This document shows positions 1 through 7,329 of a stretch of DNA of 64,000 bases, piece by piece. Numbering within the stretch: position 1 is the stretch's first letter; each line of letters opens with the position of its first letter. The position numbers were made by a program, and so were the translations under genes. The notes under the pieces were generated by a model. It saw nothing but the letters and a program-made list of their open reading frames with translations, made no database searches and was not told where the DNA came from. Where the stretch lies: NCBI RefSeq assembly GCF_002926165.1, contig NZ_MAGP01000111.1:1-64000 (forward strand). The letters are read 5' to 3'. Origin of the DNA: Micromonospora chalcea (lineage in GTDB: Bacteria > Actinomycetota > Actinomycetes > Mycobacteriales > Micromonosporaceae).

Positions 1-234
1 CGGGTGGGCGGGCTGCGCGTCGTACCCGGGTTGATGCGGAATGCTCGGGCCGTATCCGGTCTGGTCGGCCCAGGGATCGGCGGGCGCCGGGCCGGGAGCG
101 GGCACGGACGGCCCGGCGCTCCCCGACGACGCCGGATCGGTGGCCGGAGGCGGAGGCGCGGTCGGGTCGGCCGGAGAGCCGGACGGCGTCGGCGACACCG
201 GTTCGGTGGAACCCGGCGGAGGCAGATCGGACAT
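1..234 (-). CDS. Proline-rich N-terminus of unidentified protein (partial)
   Basis: Only the first 78 codons are in the window; the rest lies beyond base 1. The start ATG (232-234) is preceded by a good ribosome binding site (GAGGAGG, 4 nt spacing). The visible protein is almost entirely Pro, Ser, Ala, Gly and Thr, a disordered cytoplasmic leader of the kind that precedes membrane domains in many actinobacterial proteins. No catalytic domain is visible, so no function can be given. Codon use fits the neighbours. Confidence 0.7.
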   Translation of the reverse strand, partial: MSDLPPPGSTEPVSPTPSGSPADPTAPPPPATDPASSGSAGPSVPAPGPAPADPWADQTGYGPSIPHQPGYDAQPAHP

Positions 235-347
235 GGGCCCTCCTCAGCGGCTACGGCTGGAACGGCTCATGATCTTCCATGGTGCACGCTCACAGCGCAG
301 CCCCCCGGTCGGTGGACCCGGCTGCGGAACCGCCCGGCGGGCGGAGG

Positions 348-551
348 TCAGGCGATGACGCGGACCCGCTCGGCCTGCGGACCCTTCTGCCCCTGCGCGA
401 TCTCGAACTCGACCCGCTGGCCGTCGTCCAGCGCCTTGTAACCGTCCATCTCGATCGCGGAGAAGTGGACGAAGACGTCCTGCCCGCCGTCGACGGCGAT
501 GAAGCCGTAGCCCTTTTCGGCGTTGAACCACTTCACGGTGCCCTGTGCCAC
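348..551 (-). CDS. Cold-shock domain protein (CspA family)
   Basis: A 67-residue single cold-shock domain, the usual family length, which binds single-stranded RNA/DNA and acts as an RNA chaperone. The RNP1 motif (KGYGFI) and RNP2 motif (VFVHFS) are both intact, as is the opening GTVKWFN. I place the start at the GTG at 549-551 (VAQGTVKW), because all family members begin there and AGGAAG lies upstream; a longer reading frame upstream has no family match. It is transcribed alone, divergent from the acetyltransferase at 775. Confidence 0.95.
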   Translation of the reverse strand: MAQGTVKWFNAEKGYGFIAVDGGQDVFVHFSAIEMDGYKALDDGQRVEFEIAQGQKGPQAERVRVIA

Positions 552-762
552 GGTGCACTTCCTCACTCTGCGCGGCGTTCCAACACCCGGAAACCGGCGG
601 ACCGGCACCGGTAGCACACCGGTTCAGCGATCGGCGACGACCACTGAATTCGGTGACCGAAATCGCACGCTACACGAGGCGTGACGACGGCGCACGACCA
701 CAAATCGGGCATATTCCGGGCGGTACCCGGCCCCGGTCACGCGCCTGCGCCGGCCCGTCCGG

Positions 763-768
763 TATGCA
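763..768 (+). promoter_or_regulatory. Putative -10 box of a leaderless transcript
   Basis: TATGCA ends 6 nt before the ATG at 775, and no Shine-Dalgarno is present. This spacing would place the transcription start at or next to the start codon. It is one of several identical arrangements in the window. Confidence 0.4.
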
Positions 769-774
769 TGCGGC

Positions 775-1290
775 ATGACCAGCGCGCCCACCACGACCAC
801 CGTTCGCCGGGTCCGGCCGACCGACGCCGCCCGGATGCGGGCGCTGCGGCTGGAGATGCTGGCCGACTCCCCACTGGCCTTCCTGGAGACGGTGGCCGAG
901 GCCGCCGCCCGGCCGCACGCGGAGTTCGCGGCCCGGGTCGCGGCCGTCTCCCGGGGCGACCACACCGCCCAGTTCGTGGCCGACCCGGGCGGCCGGCTGG
1001 TCGGCCACGCCGGTGGCACCGCCGCGCCAGACGAGCCGGGCCTGACGCTCGTCTACGCGGTCTACGTGACGCCGGCCCGGCGGGGCAGCGGTCTGCTCGC
1101 CGCGCTCGTCGACGAGGTGGCCGCCTGGTCGCGCGCCTGCGGACGGCCCGAGCTGATGATGGAGGTGGTGGTCGGCAACGACCGGGCCTACCGGGCCTAC
1201 CAGAAGCTGGGCTTCGTGGACACCGGCGTACGGGTGCCGCACCCCCGCATCGCCGGCCTGTACGAGCTGCAGATGCGCCGCCCGGCGTGA
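775..1290 (+). CDS. GNAT-family N-acetyltransferase
   Basis: A 171-residue protein with the GNAT fold: a beta strand ending in YAVYVTPARRGSG (about residues 93-105) carries the R/Q-x-x-G-x-G/A acetyl-CoA binding loop, and NDRAYRAYQKLGF (about 140-152) is the usual C-terminal helix motif. The substrate is not predictable. The start ATG has no ribosome binding site but lies 6 nt after a TATGCA box, so translation may be leaderless. It is monocistronic and followed by a GGGGCCCC-type repeat that may end transcription. Confidence 0.88.
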   Translation: MTSAPTTTTVRRVRPTDAARMRALRLEMLADSPLAFLETVAEAAARPHAEFAARVAAVSRGDHTAQFVADPGGRLVGHAGGTAAPDEPGLTLVYAVYVTPARRGSGLLAALVDEVAAWSRACGRPELMMEVVVGNDRAYRAYQKLGFVDTGVRVPHPRIAGLYELQMRRPA

Positions 1291-1306
1291 GGCCGACCGG
1301 ACGCAG

Positions 1307-1364
1307 TTGTTAAGAGGGGGCCCCTCCTATACCGGAGGCGTTAAGAAGGGGCCCCTCCTTTCAG
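1307..1364. repeat. GGGGCCCC-centred extragenic palindromic repeat, double unit
   Basis: Two copies of a short palindromic element stand back to back: TTGTTAAGAGGGGGCCCCTCC, then ACCGGAGGCG and GTTAAGAAGGGGCCCCTCC. It sits between the convergent acetyltransferase and paaN genes. Very similar units occur near 37237-37291 and 37369-37424. Each unit can form a GC hairpin, so it may act as a bidirectional terminator; the conserved TTAAG flank suggests a dispersed repeat family rather than chance. Confidence 0.8.
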
Positions 1365-3034
1365 GCGTGGCGGCGGCTCTGGACGATGCGGAACCGGTTC
1401 GCCACGTACGCGCCGTCGGTCAGCGCCGAGTTGGCCGCCGCGTTCGCGCCGGAGCCGTGGAAGTCGGAGAACGCCGCCGACTGGTTGACGAACACCCCGC
1501 CGGTGAGGTTGCAGGACAGGTGCACCCCGGCGTCGATGGCCGCCTTCTCGGCCTCGTCCAGCACGGCCTCGTCGGTGGAGTAGACGCCCGCGGTCAGCGC
1601 GCCCTTCTCGCCCACCGTCTCGCGCAGGATGCGCAGGCTGTGCTCGGTCGAGTCGGTCGCGATGGCGAACGAGATCGGCCCGAACCACTCCCGCGAGTAG
1701 GTGGCGGTGTCGGAGGCGTCCAGCTTCACCACAGTCGGCGTACGCACCACCGCGCCGGGGAAGGACGGGTGCTCGACTACGCGCGACTCCAGCACCGGCT
1801 CGCCGACCTTGGTGACCTCGTCCAGCCGCTCCAGCACGCCGTCGTTGACGATCGCGCCGGTCAGCTCGACGCCCCGGGCCGGGTCGGCGGTCAGCTTGGC
1901 GACCGCGCCGGCGATCCCGGCGGCCACCTCGTCGAAGCTCTTGTGCCCCTGGTCGGTCTCGATTCCGTCGCGCGGGATCAGCAGGTTCTGCGAGGTGGTG
2001 CACATCTGGCCGCTGTACAGCGTCAGCGTGAAGCCGAGGTTGCGGCAGAGCCCGGCGAAGTCGTCGGTGGAGTCGATCACCACCGTGTTCAGGCCGGCCT
2101 TCTCGGTGTAGACGGCCGCCTGCCGGGCGTTCGCCTCCAGCCAGTCGCCGTACTCGGTGGAGCCGGTGAAGTCGACGATCTTCACGGCCGAGTCCAGGGC
2201 CAGCGTCGTGGCGAGCTTCTCGCCGGGCGCCTCGGGCGCGAGCTGCACCAGGTTCGGGTCGAACCCGGCCTCGGCGAGCACCTCGCGGGCGTACTTCACG
2301 GTGATCGCCAGCGGCAGCACCGCGCGCGGGTGCGGCTTCACCACGACCGGGTTGCCGGTGGCCAGCGAGGCGAACAGACCGGGGTACGAGTTCCAGGTGG
2401 GGAACGTGTTGCAGCCGATGACCAGCGCGACCCCGCGCGGCACCACGTGGAACGTCTTGGTCATCCGGAGCGGGTCGCCCTTGCCCGCGGCCTTCTCCCA
2501 GCCGGCGGTCCCCGGGTGGCGGGTCATCTCGGCGTACGCGTAGGCGACCGCCTCCAGGGCCCGGTCCAGCGCGTGCGCGCCTCCGGCCTGGAACGCCATC
2601 ACGAACGCCTGGCCGCTGGTGAACTGCACCGCGTTGGCCAGCTCGAAGATGTTCCCGTGCAGCCGGGCGAGGATCTCCAGGCAGACGCCCACCCGGGCCT
2701 GCGGGCCGGCGTCGCGCCAGGCGGGCAGCGCGGCGCTCGCGGCGGACACGAGCTGGTCGGCGCCCGCGTGCGGGTAGCGCACGTCCAGCGCCACGCCGAA
2801 CGGGCTGACCTCGGTGGCGACCGTGCTGCCGTCACCGGCCTGGTCGAGCGGGAAGTCGCCGCCCAGGTACGCCTCGAAGGCGGCCTTGCCGTCGGCGGCG
2901 GCGGTCTCGCCGTACACCCGGGGGCTGGGTGACTCGGGGTAGGCCGACCAGTACCCGCGCTCCGCGATGGCGGTCAGCGCCCGGTCGAGGGTCTCGCGGT
3001 GCCTGTCGTACAGGGGGTGCGGGGTCTCCGTCAT
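1361..3034 (-). CDS. paaN: Phenylacetic acid degradation protein PaaN (aldehyde dehydrogenase-like)
   Basis: A 557-residue member of the aldehyde dehydrogenase superfamily that matches the stand-alone PaaN type found in actinobacteria (no fused hydratase domain). The catalytic cysteine lies in SGQMCTTSQ (about Cys345), and the cofactor-binding stretch is FTGSTEYG. PaaN-type enzymes oxidise the ring-opened aldehyde of the phenylacetyl-CoA pathway. No other paa gene is visible here, so its pathway partners must be elsewhere. The start is uncertain: ATG at 3034 is chosen, but an in-frame ATG-ATG at 3052 is possible and neither has a clear ribosome binding site. Confidence 0.85.
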   Translation of the reverse strand: MTETPHPLYDRHRETLDRALTAIAERGYWSAYPESPSPRVYGETAAADGKAAFEAYLGGDFPLDQAGDGSTVATEVSPFGVALDVRYPHAGADQLVSAASAALPAWRDAGPQARVGVCLEILARLHGNIFELANAVQFTSGQAFVMAFQAGGAHALDRALEAVAYAYAEMTRHPGTAGWEKAAGKGDPLRMTKTFHVVPRGVALVIGCNTFPTWNSYPGLFASLATGNPVVVKPHPRAVLPLAITVKYAREVLAEAGFDPNLVQLAPEAPGEKLATTLALDSAVKIVDFTGSTEYGDWLEANARQAAVYTEKAGLNTVVIDSTDDFAGLCRNLGFTLTLYSGQMCTTSQNLLIPRDGIETDQGHKSFDEVAAGIAGAVAKLTADPARGVELTGAIVNDGVLERLDEVTKVGEPVLESRVVEHPSFPGAVVRTPTVVKLDASDTATYSREWFGPISFAIATDSTEHSLRILRETVGEKGALTAGVYSTDEAVLDEAEKAAIDAGVHLSCNLTGGVFVNQSAAFSDFHGSGANAAANSALTDGAYVANRFRIVQSRRHA

Positions 3035-3086
3035 GCCCGCCATCATGCAACAGAAAGGCACCAGATCAGTAGGGGCGTGTCACAAC

Positions 3087-4106
3087 TCAGATCGTCAACT
3101 GCCAGTCGACGGAACCGGCGGCCGGGCGGAAGCCCAGTTGCTCGTTGATCGCGATCATGTGCCGGTTCGCGACCGCGTTCCAGGTGTCGACGGCCCGCAA
3201 CGCCGGTTCGTGTGTCAGCGCGTACTCCAGGTTCCCGGCCTTGCAGAGCAGGCCGAGCCGGCGGCCGCGGTGGTCGGGGTCGACGAGGGTGATCTCCTGC
3301 CAGGCGTGGTCGGCGCTGCTCGCGTCCAGGCTGAGCTGGGTCCAGCCGACCAGGCGGCCGGTCGCCTCGTGCACCACGCCGGTGTTGTACCGGCGTACGC
3401 CCCGGGCATCGAGCGCCCGCTCCGCGTCGCGTACCCGCGCCGCGTCCATCCGCTCCGGCTTCCAGTCCAGCTCACCCATCGGCGCGTCGAGCAGCAGCCG
3501 GCCCTGGAGGTAGGCGACGTCCGCGACGTACTCCTCGGGGGTGTGATCGCGCCACCGCACCGGCCGGTATCCGGTGGCCGCGGTGCGGGCCGGGGCCAGC
3601 AGCGCGGCGAGCCGGTCACGGTCGAGCCCGGTCACGTCGAGGCGGCGGCGGACGTCGGCCAGCGCCGGCTTGGCGCCCAGGGCGGCGGCGAACGCGGCGC
3701 CGGGGAAGACCCGGTCCTCCTCGCCGGGCAGCGCGGCGGTGGTCGAGCCGACAAGGCGTTTGCCGCCGTGCTCGCGGAGCAGCCGCACGCCGTGCTCGTG
3801 CAGCACGCGGCCGATGCCGCGCCTCCGGTACGCCGGGTCGACGGTCAGTTCGACTGTCGCGTTCTCGGTGTTCTCGATCGTGTGCAGGTGCAACCGGAGC
3901 CAGCCCACCGGCAGGCCGTTCAGGCGGGCGACGAGCCAGCGTCCCTCGATGCCGGGCATCGGGTGCGACAGCAGCGCCTCGAAGCGGCGGCGGCAGATCG
4001 GCGGGAGGTCCGGCTCGTCGACGGCCTGGGCGGCGCAGGCGATCCGGTACGCCGCGTCGAGCGTCTGCCGGTCGGCGGGATCAAGCGGCGTCACGGTCAG
4101 CGTCAT
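3087..4106 (-). CDS. Two-domain GNAT acetyltransferase
   Basis: A 339-residue protein with two tandem GNAT domains. The first carries VDPAYRRRGIGRVLHEHG (about residues 90-108); the second carries LVDPDHRGRRLGLLCKAGN (about 275-293) and a closing NEQLGF motif. Tandem GNAT proteins of this length are common in actinobacteria and often have one active and one degenerate domain; the substrate is unknown. The start chosen (ATG at 4106) follows the conserved N-terminus. The open frame continues upstream, but that stretch has poor third-position GC and overlaps a structured RNA candidate. Confidence 0.85.
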   Translation of the reverse strand: MTLTVTPLDPADRQTLDAAYRIACAAQAVDEPDLPPICRRRFEALLSHPMPGIEGRWLVARLNGLPVGWLRLHLHTIENTENATVELTVDPAYRRRGIGRVLHEHGVRLLREHGGKRLVGSTTAALPGEEDRVFPGAAFAAALGAKPALADVRRRLDVTGLDRDRLAALLAPARTAATGYRPVRWRDHTPEEYVADVAYLQGRLLLDAPMGELDWKPERMDAARVRDAERALDARGVRRYNTGVVHEATGRLVGWTQLSLDASSADHAWQEITLVDPDHRGRRLGLLCKAGNLEYALTHEPALRAVDTWNAVANRHMIAINEQLGFRPAAGSVDWQLTI

Positions 4107-4132
4107 GTCACCCAGGGTGCGCCGGACACAGC

Positions 4133-4164
4133 GAAGAGGCCAGCGGTTTTCCGCTGGCCTCTTC
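4133..4164 (-). terminator. Perfect 14-bp hairpin, terminator-like, no U-tract
   Basis: The arms GAAGAGGCCAGCGG and CCGCTGGCCTCTTC are perfectly complementary around a 4-nt loop (TTTT on the plus strand, AAAA on the minus). It lies 26 nt upstream of the acetyltransferase start and downstream of thrC. There is no run of T after it, as is common for actinobacterial terminators. It closes the structured region described in the next entry. Confidence 0.7.
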
Positions 4165-4330
4165 GGACGTTGGTCGGGAGGGACGTCCGCACAACGCCTC
4201 CGGCGTTGGGTCGCAAGAACTTGAAAAGTCTCCGGCGGATGCCCTCCCGCACGAAGCATCTTGCGCCGTCCGGTTCCTGCCGTCAAGTCCTTGAGGGTGG
4301 TTTTCTGGCACTCACCGCACATCACCGGTT
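4133..4330 (-). ncRNA. Candidate structured RNA between thrC and a GNAT gene
   Basis: Read on the minus strand, this 200-nt stretch folds by eye into four consecutive helices: CAAGGACUUGA with UCAAGUUCUUG (11 bp, one G-U), enclosing CCGG-A-CGG with CCGCCGG (7 bp, one bulge); CAACGCC-GGA-GGCGUUG; GGACGU with ACGUCC; and the 14-bp hairpin at 4133-4164. Its GC content is lower than the flanking genes and no reading frame has normal codon bias. I do not recognise the family. It could be an independent small RNA, a leader of the acetyltransferase gene, or the 3' end of the thrC transcript. Confidence 0.45.
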
Positions 4331-4405
4331 ACCCACCGGTCTCACCCGATCCCCCACCCGGGCGAGCCCCACCTCCCCCACCCGGCCGAGGCGCCGGGCT
4401 CCGGG

Positions 4406-5695
4406 TCAGGACAGCAGGCCGGCGTCGCGGGCGGCGCGGAGGCTGGGCTTGATGCGGTGGGTGGGGCCCACCTGGGCGGCCACCGCGTCGAGCGTCTTCA
4501 GGCCCTCGCCGGTGTTGAACACGACCGTCTCGGCGGACGGGTCGAGCCGGCCCGACTCGACCAGCTTGCGCAACACCGCGACCGTCACGCCGCCCGCCGT
4601 CTCAGCGAACACCCCGGTGGTACGGGCGAGCAGCCGGATGCCGGCGCGGATCTCGTCGTCGTCGGCGTAGTCCATCCAACCGCCGGTACGGCGCACCGCC
4701 TCCAGCGCGTACAGCCCGGCGGCGGGGTCGCCGATGTTCAGCGACTTGGCGATGCCGGTCGGCTTGACCGGCGTGATCGTGTCGGTGTCGCCGTGCAGCG
4801 CGGTGGCGATCGGGTTGCAGCCGGCCGACTGCGCGCCGAACACCTTCCAGCCACCGGCCGGCGCCTCGACCAGGCCGATCTCGACCAGCTCGGCGAACGC
4901 CTTGTCGATCTTGGTGAGCAGCTCGCCGCTGGCCATCGGGATGACCACCTGGGCCGGGATCCGCCAGCCGAGCTGCTCGGCCACCTCGTAGCCGAGCGTC
5001 TTGGAGCCCTCGGCGTAGTAGGGCCGCACGTTCACGTTGACGAACGCGGTGTCCTCGAACTCGTCGGTCTCCACCAGTTCGCCGCAGAGCCGGTTCACGT
5101 CGTCGTACGAGCCGTCGATGGCGACCAGGTCACCGCCGTAGACAGCGGTGGTGACGACCTTGCCCTGCTCCAGGTCGCCGGGGATGAAGACGACAGACGG
5201 CACGCCGGCCCGGGCCGCGTGCGCGGCGACGGAGTTGGCGAGGTTGCCGGTGGAGGCGCAGGCGTAGCGGGTGAAGCCGAGCTGCCGGGCCGCGGTCAGC
5301 GCCACCGAGACGACCCGGTCCTTGAACGAGTGGGTGGGGTTCGCGCTGTCGTCCTTGACCCACAGCGGCGCGGTGAGTCCCAGCTCGGCGGCGAGGTTCG
5401 GGGCGGCGACCAGCGGGGTCAGCCCCGGGTCGAGCGTGACCCGGGTGTCCGGGTCCTGACCGGCCGGCAGCAGCGCCGCGTACCGCCAGATGTTCGCCGG
5501 ACCGGCCTCGATCTGCTCCCGGGTGACGGTGGCGAGCGCGGCGGTGTCGTAGTCGACCTCCAGCGGCCCGAAGCACTCGTAACAGGCGTGCTGGGCGGCC
5601 AGCGGGTAGCGCGCCGAACAGGCGCGGCAGACCAGGGCGCGGGCCGGGCTGAGGGTGGTGTCGATGCCGGTGGCGGCGGGAAGCGTCGACGTCAT
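4406..5695 (-). CDS. thrC: Threonine synthase
   Basis: A 429-residue PLP enzyme that converts O-phosphohomoserine to threonine. The N-terminus has a zinc-ribbon (Cys23, 26, 38, 41), followed by the PLP-binding lysine in SFKDR (Lys125), CASTGNLANS, and a phosphate-binding MASGELLTK loop. This is the long type with an N-terminal zinc ribbon. GAGAGGAAA precedes the ATG at 5695. The gene is alone and sits directly behind a SAM-I riboswitch, so it should fall when S-adenosylmethionine is high. That is unexpected for threonine synthesis and suggests control at the phosphohomoserine branch point. Confidence 0.95.
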   Translation of the reverse strand: MTSTLPAATGIDTTLSPARALVCRACSARYPLAAQHACYECFGPLEVDYDTAALATVTREQIEAGPANIWRYAALLPAGQDPDTRVTLDPGLTPLVAAPNLAAELGLTAPLWVKDDSANPTHSFKDRVVSVALTAARQLGFTRYACASTGNLANSVAAHAARAGVPSVVFIPGDLEQGKVVTTAVYGGDLVAIDGSYDDVNRLCGELVETDEFEDTAFVNVNVRPYYAEGSKTLGYEVAEQLGWRIPAQVVIPMASGELLTKIDKAFAELVEIGLVEAPAGGWKVFGAQSAGCNPIATALHGDTDTITPVKPTGIAKSLNIGDPAAGLYALEAVRRTGGWMDYADDDEIRAGIRLLARTTGVFAETAGGVTVAVLRKLVESGRLDPSAETVVFNTGEGLKTLDAVAAQVGPTHRIKPSLRAARDAGLLS

Positions 5696-5706
5696 GTCGA
5701 GGATTT

Positions 5707-5840
5707 CCTCTCATCTTTCCCCGCATCGCCGGGTGCGGCGGGGACGGAATTGGCACCTGCCCGCTGCCGCTCGTCGTCGAGCGTGCGGGTGGTTGCCGGG
5801 GCGTCGTCGGGCCGTATCCCTCAGCCCCTCTGGATGAGGT
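5707..5840 (-). promoter_or_regulatory. SAM-I (S-box) riboswitch upstream of thrC
   Basis: The minus-strand leader carries the S-box core in order: P1 CTCATC; AGAGGGGCTGAGGGA; GGCCCGACGACGCC; CCGGCAACC; GGTGCCAATTCCGTCC; a GC-rich P4 hairpin ending GCGGGG; then AAAGATGAG, which closes P1. These are the conserved SAM-contacting and kink-turn elements of the family. The P1 3' strand GATGAG runs straight into GAGAGGAAA, the ribosome binding site of thrC, and no terminator hairpin is visible between them. Ligand-dependent sequestration of the ribosome binding site (translational OFF switch) is therefore the likely mechanism. Confidence 0.9.
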
Positions 5841-5912
5841 ATTCAGTTGTGCCGCCGAGTCTATGCGCTGCTCACGGCCGCGCCACCCCGGGATCCCACG
5901 CTGTGGGCCGGC

Positions 5913-6887
5913 TCAGCGTCCGACCACCGCGGCCGGCTCCACCACGGCGGGCCGGTCCACCACCGCGAGCGGCTCCGGCGCCGTCGTGGTCACGGCTGCC
6001 GGGCGGGTACGGGTGACCAGGTTCGCGGCCACCAGGGCGGCGATGGTCAGCCCGGCACCCACCAGCTCGATCGCGACCGGCCGGTACCCGCGCAGGATCT
6101 GCACCGCGAACGTGACCACCGGCACCAGGTTCATGAACAGCGCGGCGTCGGCCGGGCCGAGTCGCCGTACACCGGTGTTCCAGGCCAGCACCGCGAGGAC
6201 GGCGGCGATCAGCACCGCGTACGCCAGTTGGGGGGCGACCGCGACGAGGTCGGCGGCGGCCGGCGCGTGCTGGAGCCCGGTGAGGTCGGCGACGGCGCTG
6301 GCGGCGAGCATGGCGAGCATGCCCGTGACGGCGGTCAGCGTGGTGTAGCGCAGCGCCGACCATTCGGGGAACCGGCTCGCGCCGTGCGTGTAGAAGGCCC
6401 AGCCGATCACCGCGCCCAGCATGAGCAGCCCGCCGACACCGAACTGTCCGAGCCCGTCCAGCCGGCCGCGGGTGATCACCAGGCCGACGCCGACCAGGGC
6501 CACCAGTGCCAGTCCGAGCAGCGCCGGGCGGGGGCGTACGCCGTCGCGCGGCCAGCGGACCAGCTGGGTGATCAGCGGCACGGTGGCGCCGAACAGCGCG
6601 ATCTGCTGCGGGGTGGCGTGGCCGAGGGCGAGGTTCGTCAGCGTGTTGAAGCCGGCGAAGCCGAGTGCGCCGAGCAGCCACACCTCGGCCGCGCGCCCGC
6701 GCGTGGCGAGTGCGGCCAGCCCTTCGCGGGCCAGCAGCAGGGCGACCAGCACGGCGGTGGCGAGGACGTACCGGGTGGTGGTCAGGTTGAGGGCGTCCAC
6801 CCGGGTCAGCGCGCTCGCCAGCACGGGGAACATGACGCCCCAGCTGAGCACTGCGAAGATCGGGAAGGCGGCGGAACGGAAGCGCAT
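5913..6887 (-). CDS. EamA/DMT-family transporter
   Basis: A 324-residue inner-membrane protein with about ten hydrophobic helices in two repeats, the layout of drug/metabolite exporters. The first segment is AAFPIFAVLSWGVMFPVLASA. AGGAG lies 5 nt before the ATG at 6887; a longer upstream frame enters the divergent regulator gene and is rejected. The substrate is unknown. It is divergent from an ArsR-type regulator, with two palindromic operator candidates between, so it is probably induced by a ligand sensed by that regulator. Confidence 0.88.
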   Translation of the reverse strand: MRFRSAAFPIFAVLSWGVMFPVLASALTRVDALNLTTTRYVLATAVLVALLLAREGLAALATRGRAAEVWLLGALGFAGFNTLTNLALGHATPQQIALFGATVPLITQLVRWPRDGVRPRPALLGLALVALVGVGLVITRGRLDGLGQFGVGGLLMLGAVIGWAFYTHGASRFPEWSALRYTTLTAVTGMLAMLAASAVADLTGLQHAPAAADLVAVAPQLAYAVLIAAVLAVLAWNTGVRRLGPADAALFMNLVPVVTFAVQILRGYRPVAIELVGAGLTIAALVAANLVTRTRPAAVTTTAPEPLAVVDRPAVVEPAAVVGR

Positions 6888-6899
6888 CCCAGCTCCTAT

Positions 6900-6917
6900 G
6901 TTCGAGTACCGTCGAAC
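6900..6917. promoter_or_regulatory. Palindromic operator candidate 1 (ArsR/EamA intergenic)
   Basis: GTTCGA-GTACCG-TCGAAC is an 18-bp inverted repeat with 6-bp perfect arms, sitting just upstream of the transporter ribosome binding site. It shares the GTTCGA half-site with the second operator at 6941-6960. Confidence 0.6.
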
Positions 6918-6940
6918 CAAACGCCACGACTCTAGGAGCT

Positions 6941-6960
6941 TGTTCGACGATTGTCGAACA
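6941..6960. promoter_or_regulatory. Palindromic operator candidate 2 (ArsR/EamA intergenic)
   Basis: TGTTCGAC-GATT-GTCGAACA is a perfect 20-bp inverted repeat (8-bp arms). Its centre is about 42 bp from that of the first operator, four helical turns. Together they probably allow one ArsR-type dimer regulator to control both divergent promoters. Confidence 0.7.
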
Positions 6961-6977
6961 TGGGTTATCGTAGTCAC

Positions 6978-7286
6978 ATGGAGCTGCACGAACCCGAGCT
7001 GCGCGAGGTCCCGGTCACCGCCGTGCTGGCGGCGCTGGCCGACGACGTGCGGCTGCAGATCGTGCGCGCGCTCGCGCCGGGCGGGGAGCACGCCTGCGGC
7101 TCGTTCGAGTTCGGCGTCTCCAAGGCCACCCGCAGCCACCACCTGAAGGTGCTGCGCGAGGCGGGGCTGACCCGCACCCGCATCGCGGGCACCACCCGGT
7201 ACGTGCGGCTGCGCCGCGACGAGCTGGACCGCCTCTACCCGGGCCTGCTCGACGCCGGCCTCACCGCGCCCGCCCGGCCGCAATGA
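6978..7286 (+). CDS. ArsR-family transcriptional regulator
   Basis: A 102-residue winged-helix regulator. The DNA-recognition region is FGVSKATRSHHLKVLREAGL (about residues 45-64), the ArsR/SmtB pattern, followed by a wing with TTRYVRLRRDEL. No clear metal-binding cysteine pair is present (a single Cys near residue 40), so the inducer need not be a metal. The ATG at 6978 is chosen because an upstream ATG lies in the operator. TATCGT ends 6 nt before the start with no ribosome binding site, so the mRNA may be leaderless. Divergent partner: the EamA transporter. Confidence 0.88.
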   Translation: MELHEPELREVPVTAVLAALADDVRLQIVRALAPGGEHACGSFEFGVSKATRSHHLKVLREAGLTRTRIAGTTRYVRLRRDELDRLYPGLLDAGLTAPARPQ

Positions 7287-7329
7287 TCAGCCTCCCCCGC
7301 CACTCCCGGCGGGATGACATGATCGCCTG

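Noticed and set aside
1307..2932. 541-codon open frame on the plus strand opposite paaN
   Set aside because: Arg/Gly/Val-rich translation with no motif; it is the antisense shadow of a well-supported gene, as expected in high-GC DNA.
4108..4325. N-terminal extension of the double-GNAT gene or a separate CGEC-containing small protein
   Set aside because: Third-position GC is poor, the frame is not typical of the neighbours, and the stretch folds into strong helices; treated as RNA instead.
4457..6016. 519-codon plus-strand frame across thrC and its leader
   Set aside because: Antisense to thrC and to the riboswitch; no recognisable motif.
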